DNA from: Rhytidiadelphus loreus
Taxonomy: Eukaryota; Streptophyta; Bryopsida; Hypnales; Hylocomiaceae
Direction of reading: 5' to 3'
DNA length: 64,000 nucleotides
Assembly: GCA_947034895.1 (NCBI GenBank)
Contig: OX344762.1
Span: 73,092,981-73,156,980 of the forward strand
In this document: piece after piece, positions 24,544 through 38,056 of the stretch
Layout of the letters: the number at the start of each line of letters is the position of its first letter
How positions within the stretch are numbered: position 1 is the first letter of the stretch
Position numbers and translations under genes: made by a program
The notes under the pieces: generated by a model
What the model was told of the DNA's origin: nothing
Database searches by the model: none
Seen by the model: the letters and a program-made list of their open reading frames with translations, nothing else

Positions 24544-25803
24544 CTGCGTCATGGATAAAAGAAATCGGTGCTAACACTGTTACTATAAGCTTCATACTTG
24601 ACTCTGGATTATTACGGTCATGTGAGAAGCACAGAGCCACCAGCGTCACAAGGAGAGTTCGAATCATATGAGAAGCACAAAGCCAGCAGCCTCTGGAGGA
24701 TCTGACACTTCCCGTTTGAGCTTGCAGGAGAATGACTACTTCAAAAGAGTTGGTGTTGTTTCTGATCAAAGCAAGTCTGGTGAAACGCCAGTAGCTGTCA
24801 AGTGAAGACGGGTCCTGTTTTCCAGGTGCTTCCAGTACGATAACAATCAAGGGGTGGGTATAAGCGTCTAAACTTGTCCGTTAAATTTGACGGTCAGTAC
24901 TTTTCTCAAGCAGTATAGTCTGCATTTAATAGCACAGTAGGGATGGGATTGGAGTCACGCAACTCGGTGGTGTAAACGCCGATTATGGGATGTGTTAATT
25001 TATGACACTTTGAGCTTCTGGGTTCCCCCTGGTTTTTAATGGCTATGAGGACCATTTCCCCACTCCACAACCATCACAGACTAGCAATCTTTCTAAGCTC
25101 CTATTTCGCGTCTCTCTTTGATGCCAATCCTCAAGTATAGTACAGTACAATAACTAATACGTCCACATTTTTGCGCACTGAGTAATAAGAGTCTGAATGA
25201 TGAAAAATCTGAAATTTATCCTGCACTCTGCTGATTTCTTTCCATACTAAGACTACTTGGTTTGTATCACATGCATCACTATTCAGTAGCGTGTTGGATG
25301 CTCCCATCATTCAACTCCAATAGCAAAATATTACGTTAGTGAGAATTAATCCAAAAGGCCAAGCTTGTAAGAGGAAAATAGCATCACATAACTCAGAAGA
25401 AATAAAAGGGACACCAGCGATGGGCTTGAGCACGATGAATAGTGAAAGCAAGTTCTGTTGTCAGCCAAAATTAGTGACAGGTATGGTTATCTTTGCTTGG
25501 TTAAAAAAGATACTGAATGGTTCACTTTGCTTAAATTAAATTCTCTTGCAAGGATAGAAATGACACCCCACCTCCACTGTTGCATAATGATACGTGAATG
25601 TTGGAACGCTGCACAGTTGAAAAACTGACTGCTAAGAATAAAGACAACGCAAAATAACCAAAAGAAGATATTGCAAACAAGAGACGGATAAGAATGCAAA
25701 GAACGAAGTTGCACCCAACAGCAGCGACTCTTATTCCTCAACCACGAGGCAATGGCCTCACTATAACACATATGGACATGAAAGACAACAATAACAACAG
25801 ACA
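24544..25803. other. Convergent 3' spacer (GST / SCYL1-like)
   Basis: The 3' ends of the two flanking genes face each other across about 1.26 kb. A small imperfect repeat (GAAGCACA(G/A)AGCCA(C/G)CAG) occurs at 24626 and 24671. Nothing else is recognised. Confidence 0.45.
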
Positions 25804-28800
25804 CTAGTCTGAACTCCGTTGAATACGCTGGGCCCCGAGTTTCATAGGCGCTGCTCTACCGCGACCTCTAGACACACCACCGATTGACACGTGTTGCGCT
25901 TGCTGCCTCGGTCCACCAATGCCACTAGCTTTCGGTGCCGAGGGGTTCAAGGCACGCACTGAGGTGGAAGGAGCAGGCGCTGCAATGGCTGCCCACGGAT
26001 CATCATCGTCTCCCCACCCATCCGCAGTTTTGGTACTGCTTTCCTTTACTCTATCCCCACCTGCAATAACATCAAAATAATGTCAACATACGACAAGAGG
26101 TACTCACCAAGCAAGTAGCGCCACTTAGCTAAATCGTGAGCACGACAAATAGAAAATCAAAGTATTGTGTCGAAGTGAAAGAACTCTATTTGATAAATTA
26201 TGTACCTTGGGACTATTATCAAAGATTGAGTAAATAGTGACTCGATCAACAAGTGGTCAACGGGAGATCCAAAGCTCACTAAATGGTGATCATCAATAGG
26301 AACACTAATTCATGGAATTCATAGGCCTAGGGAATGGTATATTTTATACGAATTAAGTACTTGTTGGTGTGGGCGGATTTAAGGTAAGCACAATTAGTTC
26401 ACTTGTCCAGAACCAGGGACTTAACTGATTGAAATGAATGTTTATTTCATTTCATTCCAAGTTAGTAGGCGGCAATTGCGACCTGATAAAACTTCGAGTA
26501 TTTATTAATCAATTCCATTTAGATCATTGGAGCCACTGGGTTGGTACCAGCGGGGCCTACAAAGCTACAAAGAGTTGAGTCTGTTTGAAGAAGAGAAAGT
26601 TAGACTCACTAGGTTTTGTGACAATTCTTGCGGCGGTGGATGTTGCTGTGGAAACAGGTTTTTGCAGTGCAACAGGCTTTTGCTGTGTGGTGGTGACAGG
26701 TTTCTGCTGTGCGGCTCGTATTCTCGCTAAAGCTGGTGCTGGTTCTGCAGGTAAGTCCATGTCTCCCCATCCATCTTTCTCGTCGTCGTCGTTTGCAAAA
26801 GCCTGATCTTGCGCATCTCCCCAGCCGTCAGTTGATGTGGGGGATGCTGAAGCGGGCTCGTCTGCATGAAGGCGGGGCTGAGCACTAGTGTGTGTAGGAA
26901 CAGTCGGAGGAGCACTGACGCCTTGAGGTACCGAGGCTGCATCAAATAGACATCAATGTGACATCGAAGTTATAGATAGTCAACGAGGAAAGAAGTAAAA
27001 TACAGTAAGAAAATGTAGTATATAAATTTTTCACATATATTTCAAGAGCGGAGGAGGTATAGTGTAACTATAAGATACATTACTATCGATATCACTTTGA
27101 TGTACTAGATAAACAATCGAGGGCGAGGAGACACAAGACGGATATCAGACCTAACCCTCTCCTTTGGAGTAAATCAGAACCATAAACTAGACCTTCACAT
27201 TGTCAGGGAATGATTCCCATCCTCACAATAGTAGTTAAGCCATACAGCCTGTCTCTAAAGTCAAGCTAGCGAAATATACAAACCAACACTAATAAAAGAC
27301 TGCACCCAGTAGATCTCGCATTCCAGCTTAGGGTTTTAAACACACCTGTCATATTTGAGGAGACGGAAGAAATTTCAGCAGGAGCAGAAGAAAGGTCTGA
27401 GCTCTTGCTTTTCGCAGCCAAAGAGCCCACTGCCCACCTGTTACAAGATCATAGAAATTAACTTCTACAACAGAACTTTAGACAGGATAGAAACGAGCTA
27501 TTCTTCACACCTCTTCATGATGTGACTGAGCATAAAATTACTGACGAAACTCGGAAGGCCACCATTGGGGGATCATATCCAGCAAGAAGAATGTGGCACC
27601 TAATTCCGTTTTCAAATCCATTTTAAGATTACGTGAGAAAGAGAGAACTTTCGAAGTGCAATAACGAACCATCTTGATTCCTTCCCAATGTTGCTAAAGT
27701 AAAGTTCTTAAAAAAAGGTAACAAGCTATGCACACAGAATTGTTGAACTAAATTAGTTCTTCTCAGGTTACAAGGGTTACCCTAGAAGGCCTGAGCCCGT
27801 AGATGCTGATATATTTGCAGCAGGAGCAGCATTTCCAGCAATATCTCCTGATTTTAGCTGGTACATGCACCAGTTGTTAGTCGAAGAGAGGAAATACAGA
27901 AACCATAAAAGACTATACAACTAGAGGCATCGGAACATCGGATGGGGTCAAGTGGGCAACCTTCTAATCTTCTTGAAGTGAACACTCTGAAACAAGTTCC
28001 ACATACCATTGCACAGCAGTACTACTAGACATTCAGAACCATATGTATCGACTTCAATCAGTAGATCCCTCTGACTTTAGAATAGACAGCATATCTGCAA
28101 TGCAATACCTTGGCGTAAAAAGTTTTGACAGATTGCACAAACTGCTCTGTGGCCTCAAAAGCCCTTGTCCGAACATCCCTGCACCCATCAATCTATGGTT
28201 AGGCGAAAAAATCCAGCTTGACTGAATACAAATGTCCAACAGGACCAGAAAAAACTCGAAAAAACTGAGCCCGATACAAAGTTCCAAAAAGAAAGGCTAA
28301 ACTACTTGATAGCACAGAAACACTTGATATAGGAAATATGCAGATGAGAGGTTGTACCCATCCGCGTCAACTGTCAGAACCACGAGATGTGGTAGAATAC
28401 GAGTGGCAATTTCTGTTGCATCGTAATACTCAGCAGTTGCCATGAGAGCCATAATTCCTGCAAGAGTGGACACACAATTTCAATAAAACTTGTGCCATTT
28501 GTTAACTATCAATTTACAGAGCGTCAACGACCTCAACTCGCAACCATGCATTCAGATGCATGTCCAGACCATCCTGTGAGGTGCTTGCTTTAGCAATTTA
28601 ACTATGAAATGTCACGCAGGACATGTAAGTCCCATCCACCACATTCAAGCATTGCTTTCATCCAATGAGGAAGCTTCATAGAAGAATTTTAGGTGTTTCT
28701 AGCCCCAGGATTGAGCTGGCTTTCTAAGAAAAATGCATGTTCCGAAGTCACAAAGATTTTCAAGTTTTGACTGTAAGGATAATCTCTTATCATCATACTT

Positions 28801-31800
28801 CACATCTTATGTTATTGATATTAACATAAAACAGAATCATGAAAGTCTTATATCGCAGAAGATCTAAGTTTTATCTAAGACCAGACATCCATTTACGGGT
28901 TAAATGGCAATGCTTCTCTCTCCACTAGCAGAAGAACATAGCTTAGGACGACTGCAGGTCTCGATGTATTCAAGGATTCTAAATTACCAGCAGTTCTTGC
29001 AGGAGGAAAACTATCGCGTAAAGCCCGCACAGTAAACGCATTGATTAAAACTCTCTTCCTTGTCTGCACACAGCAACACCTCCTCACTCAACATGAGTTC
29101 CAGAAATAACTCACCACAAAATAAATCACCACATAACACGATATAGGTAGCAAGTCAAGGTGAAAAAACAGAGTTACAAGACAGAAAACACTTACCGCAT
29201 CATTGAGATGGCTAGCAATATTGCCAAGTAAGATTGTAGTGTTGGTGCGGATCGCTGCCTCTTCATCTACCTGAAAGCAGTTGCATTGCATTAAACACCA
29301 ACAATATATAACCTCTTCAGACAACGGGACAGTTCGTCAATGTTAATTTACCGCAAAAGGTTAACTATGTGAAGCACCAACCTGTAATTTAGAGAGATGC
29401 TTCAGAAGCGAGCCGGTGATGGTGCGTTGGCTTAGCTGCAAACGAAAACAAATCGAGGCTGACGATTAGCTGGTGTATAATATGATAGTTCAACAATGAC
29501 GCCTAAGGTGTGCCAGAGTGGACTTACTAACCCTGACTACAAAGCAACTGGAAATAAGAAAGGATGTAGCATAGCACAGTTAGGGGTGTAGCACTCCATT
29601 GACAATTGAAATCGTAAATTACAACCAAGTTCTGCCACAGCACATAAAAAAAATTTGAAAATGAAAAAACAACTCTCGGCAGCTATACTAGGGAGCTTTG
29701 AACTTATGAACCCCTAAACCTGACTTGTGCTCAATTTCACAACAAAACTAGGGCATCCAATTCTCACACAAAAGAAATCCAGGAACTTACCTTTGGAGCA
29801 AGTAAAAGCATAGACTTCAAGGTGAGTTCTCGAAGGAAAGCAGATGTGTCGGCAAAGCCAGTCGCAATATGAGGGAAAATCTGCACCCAGACAAACACGT
29901 GTTGATGAAAGAATAAATGCAATCAAAATGCAAGTACAAGATGCCTCAAAGATCGTCAGAAATATCACAGGCCCAGTATGTTTGCGAACCTGCTCATCAA
30001 CCGCTTGAGTAGACAAACCACCCCCAAAAGAGTCAATATGTTGCAGTAATCCAACCCGAATGGCTCTATCTGTTGAAGCAAACAGCTTGACAACAGTGGG
30101 CAGAACCTGATCACAGTAAACACAAGATTTTATATAATTGAAAGGATTATGACCGGTGGCAACAAAAGGTGACGAGGTCAAATTACACAGTGAGAACAGT
30201 TACATGAACTACACTGGTTAAAGAATTCTCACCTTCACGTTGAATTCATCCTGAGGCAGCCATGAGCCTATCTTCAGTAGAGGAATTAAAGCAGGTGCAG
30301 CAGCAGAACCGAACTCCAGCGCAGACGCAAGCAAAGGTAGCAGCTGCAGAGGCATGAATAGGGCGTTGATTCAATAAAATTCCCCAAAGCTTTCCATAGA
30401 AATAATTGGACAAATCTAAAAACCAAGTCATTCTTGTATGAAAAAAAGATCAAAGAAAGAAGAATGGAACCTTTTTTGTGACAACAGGTCGAGAAAGTTG
30501 CTCTGCAAGAGTGGGGAGTTTGCGGAAGAAAACGTCTTTCTCTACACTGTCCTTCAAGTTCAGGACCTCCATGAATTGTATAGTCTCCACCAGCTTATTT
30601 TGAAAAAATTCTGTTTGACATCAGAGGCAAGTTGTCATCCTTTTTATAAGTGTAAACGCCCACCTAGCCACCCAACCTTAAAAGAAAACGACACTACAGG
30701 TGCTCATCCTAATTTGCACAGGAAAATTTAAGATCTACTGGAATTATACAATACCTTGTGGAGCTCAGAATCCTATCAATTAACGGAAGAATTCAGCTGA
30801 AATAAATCGAATCAAAGCAAAAAAAATAGTTCTCTACTTATCACATTACTACTAAGTTAGTCACAGAAAACACAGAACCAATTCGGCAAAATCCACTCAC
30901 CACTGTCCTCCAGCAGTTTAGCAGAGTTTAATCTTCTTGCAGGAGCAGAGGCCAAGAGCTTCTGATAGTTTGGAAGCAAAGCCTGCACAACACAAGTACT
31001 CCAAACTGTCACTTCCAGCCAGCTTGAATAGGTGTAAGCATTATTGTACTCTGCACAATGTACAGTGGATCAAGCATAACATTGCATACACATCACAACC
31101 ATCACCTTAGGAATTTGAGACGTATTTCGTAAATCCTCCGTCTTAACCAGCTTGGTAGTCGAAAAAAGTTCGTATATAAGGCATCCTGTTGGTGGCAAGA
31201 CCCAATAATTACTGAGCTGGCTTCATGAGTTCCACAATGCATGGACCTACCGTGGGAGCAACTGCCTACAATTTGCATGCGAGCAAAAGATACTGAAATA
31301 TACAAGATAACTAAGATGTAAGTCCAATATGATGAAAAGTGCTCAAATCATTGTCCAAGGTAATTCCAACCAGTCAAAGACCATCTTCTTAAGGGCAAAA
31401 TCGTCAACTCACCCAAGCCCCAGGAGTCCAGTGCCCAAGGTGGAGATTTGCGTATGATAGCCCAATCACTTTTTGCCAACTCCAATGATTTAAACTGAGT
31501 TCCCACAAGCCAATCGTATTGCTGCAAAAACATTCAACACAAATGATTCAGCTTACAACTATAACTTGTAGCTCTCATGTCTGGAATATGTTAAAAATGG
31601 AGTTATTGTTAAAACCAAGGAAATTCACGAACTCACAAGCATAGTGCCAGTAGCTGCTGGATTAGCACCATCAAACTCAGACAGCACATCCAGTCCATGG
31701 AGCCTCCAATCTAGCGTGGGAGTAACAACCACTGATGCCAAGCAGACATTTCCATGCACCTGCAAATCAATGGAGAGACCGCGTCAGACTTCAAAGCGCG

Positions 31801-33867
31801 AACAAAAAAGAAGCGACAAGAAGGAAAATCTCCCAGACTCGCACAATTTGTCCCTCAAGAAAAAGTCAAGTGACAGCACGCCGTTTAATTGAAAAAAAGA
31901 CAGGGAGAACAGTAGAAAACACTCCTACCAGTTTGCAATCGTTGTTGAGAAAGCTAACCGCTCTTGCAATTTGATTAAGCCCCCATGCATAATACTCCTC
32001 CCTGAGATTCTCTAACCTCAGTCCAATGCATGAACGACAGTTCGAAAAGACAAAATGCCAAAACCACAATCATCATTGAGGTATATCACCTCAAAGACCC
32101 CAATCGTGAGCAGAATGTGCTTTCTAATATAAACTTTCTAGCTCTACATTTTAACTTTATCCATGTACACTCAATACATAATTGAAGTACCTTGAGTAAT
32201 CATTCTACAATTCGTCAAAGCAAGGAACAGGGTTTTCAGTCAAATTTGTGTATTTCAAGGACTCTTGGACAACACCATAAACGTAATCTTCTCCATAATT
32301 CGTAAGGAGGGTCTTCCTATGGAGTATTAAAGGGAGATCTCCCTGCATATGACTGAAGAAGATTCAGTTCAAGATACTGTCTAAGAGTTCCTGAAACAAT
32401 TAGATGATACTAAAAACCTTGTTAAAGAATAAACAAAGTTATAATGCGGCTGGCAACACAGACGATGCCGAGCATATGGTCAAAATATTCCCTAAACAAC
32501 GTCGCGGCATGGTTCTCTACTATATCTCTAGGTCAAAGGTTGAAAGATGCAGAACAAGAATCCGCTCAAAACTGCGATATACCAGGCTGTCTAAAGTTGG
32601 TGACAATTTCTAGGAGTATGCTAATCCTCCATACCCCACGCTCAAACGGCTATACGGCAATGTATACTCTATTTAGAGCATTTTTCAAGTAGCTTGAAAT
32701 CAAAGTGTACCTTTGCGTGCCTTGCAAGTCCAGCTCCTTGATTTTCTCGGCCAGAGGCATGACCGGTTCTGTCACGAGATATATCGTTGGTTTCAACACC
32801 CCTCCGTCCATGGTTTCCGCTTCGGTGCTGTGCAAGAACACAAGCACATTGGGATGCCGCACCTGCCAAATTTAACATCCATGCTTACTAGAGTCTCAAG
32901 AAAGCTATCCTCCCATTAAGATAACCTCAACCAAAATGAAAAAGCATCCATTTAGAACGACATCAAGTCTTAGCACTGAAAACCAGAACTTCATAGTCTC
33001 TAAAACCAACATCCATATGTTTTCAAAAGTAACCAGAGGAAGGAGAATAGTCTTTTCAAGAAAACTAGTAGGAGTTGAAACAGGATGTGCCCGATTTTAA
33101 GGATAGACTCGTATCAATAATGCTTGGTTCCCCTCTGATTCTCAACTCTGAAATTTCCAAAACTTGCAATGTCCAAAAATTTATGCCTTGTGATTTTCTT
33201 TCATCTGCGAACACTTGTTCAGACCATACACTCACTCACTAAACAGTGAGTTTAGAACAAGTCCCAGTTCTAGGATCAATTACCTCAGACCAAAAAGCAC
33301 AACCAACAGAAAGTAGACGGAATCTTACCACACGGAGACGTTTCGCTCCATTTCGAGCAGCAGCCAATCTAGCGTCCTGAGCATTGCTCCCAGTGTAGGA
33401 AAAGATGGAAACAGGGGAGTTATCATCCTGCACGAACCACAAATAGAGTTCAAAACCATAATGTATACCGACAAATGGCCAACCCTAGATACTACAGTAG
33501 AAGCAATTCAACCATAGTTACGAAGAACAGTCTAATAATCAGGTATTGGACTCCGTTTTTTTCGATTTTTATCAGTTCTTTTTCAACATCCCGAGATCGA
33601 ACCTCTCACAAATTAATTGAAAAAAAAAGAATAAAAAGTAGAAAAAAGGCTCAAATTGACACTGGGCTAAAAATCAAGCACGTCGTTCCTCATAATTATG
33701 GATTCAACTCCCTGCGCTCCCGCACGTCACGACAAACCTCTCACCTTCGACGTGCCCCGGCAGTGCGTCCATCCGCCCCACGCAGTCGAGTAAGGCTCCC
33801 CGATGTTGTAAGGCAAATCCTTAATCCCACCCCCGGACCCGACCACGCCTTTCAAAAACTTCAGCAT
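25804..33867 (-). CDS. SCYL1: SCYL1/CTEXP-type pseudokinase with HEAT repeats
   Basis: A gene of many exons. The start is at 33867 (exon 1, 33745-33867: [20 protein letters not shown]). Exon 2 is 33329-33427 ([20 protein letters not shown]) and exon 3 is 32711-32862 ([15 protein letters not shown]). Later kinase-like exons include [42 protein letters not shown] and [21 protein letters not shown]. The catalytic-loop position reads HGNVC rather than HRD, and no DFG is seen, so it is a pseudokinase, as known for this family. HEAT-type helical repeats follow, for example [20 protein letters not shown] and [20 protein letters not shown]. The tail is disordered with three DGWGD motifs and ends at TAG 25804-25806 (RIQRSSD). 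SCYL1 proteins act in Golgi-ER (COPI) traffic and tRNA nuclear export; the Arabidopsis homologue is CTEXP. Intron positions in the centre are approximate. Confidence 0.88.
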
Positions 33868-34232
33868 CGTGTGTGCTGATCCGGATCTCGACCTGAGTGA
33901 AGGTTCGATCTACGAAGCGTCCTCGGGCTTCATATTCGATTTTCTTCAACCTTGTCAGGAGCACCAAACCCTAATCCCTGTTCGGATTCGATCCAGAACC
34001 TCAAAAGCTGAAACTTAAAACTCACATCCGAAATGGCTGCGAGCTGGATCTGCAACAGGAATCTCGAATGGCGGAGGTGGGCGTGGCGATCCGGTGGTGA
34101 GTGACTGGGTGGATGCGCTAGGGGAGCTTCTCCGAAGAAGAAGCTCCGAGGCTTCCTCACGACAACAGTTCGTGGAGAACTCTTTCGGTGAGAAGAAGAG
34201 GAAATCATACAGACTGAACATGTCGAACTTGA

Positions 34233-34337
34233 GGGTACATTCACACCAAGGTGAAGAAATGCAAAGGTGGGACATAGATTATGGGGGTACATTCACACCA
34301 AGGTGAAGAAATTAAATGTAAAGGTGGGACGAAGATT
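34233..34337. repeat. Tandem duplication, 52-bp unit
   Basis: GGGTACATTCACACCAAGG starts at 34233 and again at 34285. Each copy is followed by TGAAGAAAT, a few variable bases and AAAGGTGGGAC(A/G)(T)AGAT. It lies just upstream of the SCYL1-like start. Confidence 0.85.
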
Positions 34338-34523
34338 TACAGTAAAATTTTGAAGGTATAACCTTGAAATGTTGTAGAGTACTAGAAGTATCCTTAGAAA
34401 AAAAAATTAAACCTATTCATCTTTTATTTTGGTAATTTCGAATTGACCACCTTAATAATAGGTGTGTGTTCTTCGGAGGCTAATAGGAGTTTAACCTTTA
34501 AATGTCAACACGGATGTTTAGTA

Positions 34524-34697
34524 TTGATGGATGACAAGGAATCCTTCTAGTAGGACAAAAGTGCAACTATTCATCCTCGGAATTTTGTCGTGAAAAGGAG
34601 AAGTCTTCTACAATAGTTTAAGTTCCAATGAGTATTTTTGCTATTTCTTAAGCCAATGATTCACACAGCAATGAAAAGGGATGATTTTCAAAGTCAC
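34524..34697. repeat. Dispersed repeat copy B
   Basis: Counterpart of 11150-11330: GGATGACAAGGAATCC, AACTATTCATCCTC, TCTACAATAGTTTAAGTTCC, TAAGCCAATGATTCACAC. It is followed at 34722 by TTAACCCCTCAACACCC, again a TTAACCCC-type end. Confidence 0.65.
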
Positions 34698-34789
34698 CCA
34701 TCTGTCCTTTAATCCATTCGTCCTTTAACCCCTCAACACCCAAGGGGCTCAAAAGTAGCCTCACATAGTTTGACTCCAATTCAAAGTAA

Positions 34790-35240
34790 TGTAACTTTTG
34801 CATCTAATGTCCAAATTCAATAAAAACTTGTTCAAGAAGTTGCACATACTTTTCTAGTTTGTATGGTATAATTTCCAGATCAATCCAAGATGTACTAGTT
34901 TCTTGAAATCCAATTGAAGTCCGCAAGTATAATTTCAGTTCACAGAACTGCATTTGATGGCTGCAACTTTGGGGGCTTGTATCTCCTTCATACAGTGTTT
35001 TTTTTTCAATAAAATTTATTGGATTATGATCTTTTTGAAGTCTAGTTCTTGTGGTAAAATTTTCATATCAATCTAGGTTGTTTTGAATGTTTGGGAGCAA
35101 TTCAAAGTTCAAAAACCTAATAGTTTTTCATTATAGTGAACTTTGGCGGCCTATTTCTTCTTCATACAATTCCCGTTTTCAATCATTCTTTTTGAAAAAG
35201 TTGCAGATACCGGTCTAGTTTGTGTCAATAAAATTCCATA
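34790..35240. repeat. Three diverged copies of a roughly 170-bp unit
   Basis: TCTAGTTTGT(A/G)T...ATAATTTCCAGATCAATCC at 34854, TCTAGTTCTTGTGGTAAAATTTTCATATCAATC at 35041 and TCTAGTTTGTGTCAATAAAATTCCATATCAATCC at 35214 are the same motif. A preceding TTTCTTCTTCATACA or TATCTCCTTCATACA is shared by two copies. The third copy is part of the left arm of the long inverted repeat. Confidence 0.6.
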
Positions 35241-36590
35241 TCAATCCAAGAAATAATGAGTGACTAAGAGGCATTTTAGTAGAAGGAGGTTCAACCTTGG
35301 ATGTAATTTTTTTAAACTTTTCTTGACATTTCAAAGCCATTTTGTAGACACAATGAGTCAATTGAATGATATTTTCTTTCACCAATGTATTTGTATGCTG
35401 ATTTTCAAGCATTTTGTAGTTTAAAGTTTTTTTCATTTGAAAAGGTTTAGAATTCAAATTTCATCTACAAATGTGTTTTTAGGAAAATTCCAGCATCCTT
35501 TTTCAACACTAAAACATAATAATCTTTCAATCTACACAGTCAAATGACTTCAAATTTGATCCATGCCATCTACATGTTCACTACAAGATTTTATGGTTAA
35601 TTTCTTTATAACTTAGTGACATTTAGATTTATAGCACTTCAAAAGTTATGATGTTTTTAAATCCCAAAAGGCCTTGGGCCTTGAGGGGTTAAAGATTAAA
35701 CATTATCATATTCAATGGTTAGGATCAACATTCCATATCAAAGAATTTAAAGTTAGAAAAAATAATTTGAAAAGAACTTAAAAATAAAATGAACCTTTTT
35801 TTTTCTCATATTGTTTTTTTTTTTCCTTTGATAATCATTTGGCAGCCCTGAACACCAAGTATGACACTTTTGCAAAGAGAAATAATTCTTTATAGTTGAA
35901 AGTTCATTCAAAGAAGAAGTAAAAATTTAACATTTGAGGGGTGAGCTAGCGGAACAAATTAGACCCCATCTTTCCTATGAGGATTAAATACCTTGGACTA
36001 TTCCCTTCCAACTCATCTAATTAAAAGTTGAAAGTTATAATCCCATGTGTGCAAACTATATCCTTCAAGAGTTTAATTCCTAAAGATTCAAGGTCTTTTT
36101 GGATTTAAAAACATCATTGTTTTTGAAGTGTCATAGGTCTAAATGTCACTAAGTTATAGAAATCTCAACTGTACAATTTTGTAGTGTATATGTTGTAGAT
36201 GATGTAAATGAAATTTGGAGTGATTTGACTACATAGATTGCAAGATTATAATGTTTTAGTGTTGGAAAAGAATACTAAAATTTCGTAGAATTATTAGCAA
36301 AAGTGAAATTCAATTTCTAAACTGACTCAAATGAAAAAACTTTCAACTATAAAGTACTTCAAAACCAACATATAAATACAATGGTGAAAGAAAATATAAT
36401 TCAATTGACTCATTGTATCTGCAAAATGGCTTGGAAATGTGAAAAAAAAGCAACAAGAGTTGCAAAAAAACACATCTACAAAAATGCCTCTCAATCACTC
36501 ATAACTTTTTGGATTGATATGAAATTTTAACCACACAAACTAGACTAGTTTGCACAACTTGCCCAAAAACATTTATTGAAAATAGACATT
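35175..36590. repeat. Long inverted repeat, arms about 515 bp
   Basis: The left arm, about 35175-35690, and the right arm, about 36075-36590, are imperfect reverse complements around a roughly 385-bp spacer. Paired landmarks: ACAATGAGTCAATTGAATGA (35350) with ATTCAATTGACTCATTGT (36399), TATAACTTAGTGACATTTAG (35615) with CTAAATGTCACTAAGTTATA (36153), GATGTTTTTAAATCC (35660) with GGATTTAAAAACATCA (36111), and CAACACTAAAACATAATAATC (35500) with GATTATAATGTTTTAGTGTTG. No transposase coding sequence lies between the arms. Confidence 0.85.
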
Positions 36591-36993
36591 GTACGATCCA
36601 CCCACCTAAGTATCAAGTGTTACATTGGATTTGGATGAAGTTTTAACCTGTGGTGCGAATATTTGAGTTGAATTTGCATTACATGTTTTTTGAGGCCTGG
36701 GAGAGCCCGTTTCAAGGCTATTCCCTTCACTTTTCCCCGCAGTGAAGGACAGCCAACAGTCGAAAAAAAAAAAAATTTTAAAGAAAAAAAAAATTTAATT
36801 CTTCAAATGATAAAAGAAGTTGAAATTTTTTTATTTTTTTATTTTTATTTTCCGGAAATGACCTGGCTGCCTCTCAACCACGTAGGATGCTGAGGTGGCA
36901 GGCCAGCTGTCCGGTTCCCTGCGTTCTCGCAGCAAGGGAACCCACAGTCTCTTAGAGGCCTCAAAAACCATCTAATGAATTCTTAACCTCTTG

Positions 36994-36994
<1 letters not shown>

Positions 36995-37048
<54 letters not shown>

Positions 37049-37057
37049 TTTTTTTTC
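36995..37057. repeat. (TA)n microsatellite followed by poly-T
   Basis: About 17 TA units are followed by roughly 27 T residues. This type of tract is prone to slippage in both genome and assembly. Confidence 0.9.
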
Positions 37058-37059
37058 AA

Positions 37060-38056
37060 TTAATATCATTGTGTGCTTATAATAGAGGGTCGAGATTCAA
37101 GAGAAGAATAGTGGTATTAATTTTATCACTTCATCAACAAAATAGTCTTAACTTGTTTCATGATCTATACTCATGCTTATGTGAGTTGAGACTTGAGCTA
37201 AATCAAAGCATTATTGATTTTATCATCAACAATGAAGAAATTTCTATAGAGATGGATGGAAACAATCAACCTTTATTTAATGATGTTGTAATAGCTAAGC
37301 TACTTAAACATATATTGTTAAGCATTGGAAATTTTGCATTGTGTGGTCATTTGCTTATATTGTTGAGAGTAATTTCTGCAATGATTGATCAATCTTCATT
37401 ACAAAAAATCTGAACCCACGAAAAGGTTGCTAGTTTTGTACCTCCGCAGTGATTTATGGTGCAATTATGGAATTTTTTTTTTCCAGTTTGACATGGAAAT
37501 AATAGTGTCACGTTAGATTGGCAACTTTTTAAAAAAAATTGAAAAAAAAAATTGAAAAAAAAAATTATTATTTTATTTTTCTATACTTAGACTGCGCGGC
37601 TGCTTAAAATGAATCACTAGTAGCCTTTCGGAGGGTTCATTTTTTTATGTAATGCTAATTTCAAAAGATAAGTATATGAAACAACTCGATAGTCTATAGT
37701 TTTCTATGGCTCAACCTACTTTTGTTGGAAATAGTAGGAACTTCCATCCTATAGTTTCCTCATAAGCCTCATATAATGGCTCTTCATCATTAATGGGAGG
37801 TTCCTTCAATCACCATCATCAATATAGTGGCCCTACATACCAACATCATGAGCATTAGGCCTTTGCTAATCAAAATGCCAATAGCAATAATTTTTCACAG
37901 AACTTTAATCATCATAGAACACTAGATAATTGTGACCTTAGAGCTCAGAAAAATTATTCTTTGTAATTTTTATGGTAAATTTGATCATTGGTTTAACAAA
38001 TGTCCTTCCAAGAACTACACTAGATCTTTTTAGCTACAAAAATCTAGTAGACCTTA
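37060..38056 (+). pseudogene. Ty1/Copia gag relic, interrupted by CACTA insertion
   Basis: The plus strand encodes fragments of a Copia-type gag. An N-terminal-like part at about 37060-37411 has helical segments ending in a stop. A degenerate Ser/Asn/His-rich linker follows (about 37700-37900). A CCHC zinc-knuckle relic at 37962-38003 has the expected spacing, but its second cysteine is replaced by tyrosine (C-x-x-Y). Multiple stops interrupt the frame. The CACTA element at 38057 is inserted immediately after this region. Fragments only; not functional. Confidence 0.6.
38054..38056. repeat. Target-site duplication, left (TTA)
   Basis: Immediately precedes the CACTA terminus at 38057 and matches the TTA at 42091-42093. 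Confidence 0.85.

Larger units (their letters stand above)
34338..36990. other. AT-rich repeat DNA, no gene
   Basis: Contains dispersed repeat copy B (34524-34697), internally repeated sequence at 34800-35230, a long inverted repeat (35175-36590) and A-rich sequence. No convincing coding sequence was found. Confidence 0.6.

Noticed and set aside
25804..33867. Active protein kinase
   Set aside because: HGNVC replaces the HRD catalytic loop and no DFG is visible, so it is read as a pseudokinase of the SCYL1 family.
36991..37411. Protein starting in the (TA)n/poly-T tract as an independent gene
   Set aside because: The first 25 codons are microsatellite translation; the rest fits a fragment of a Copia gag relic better.
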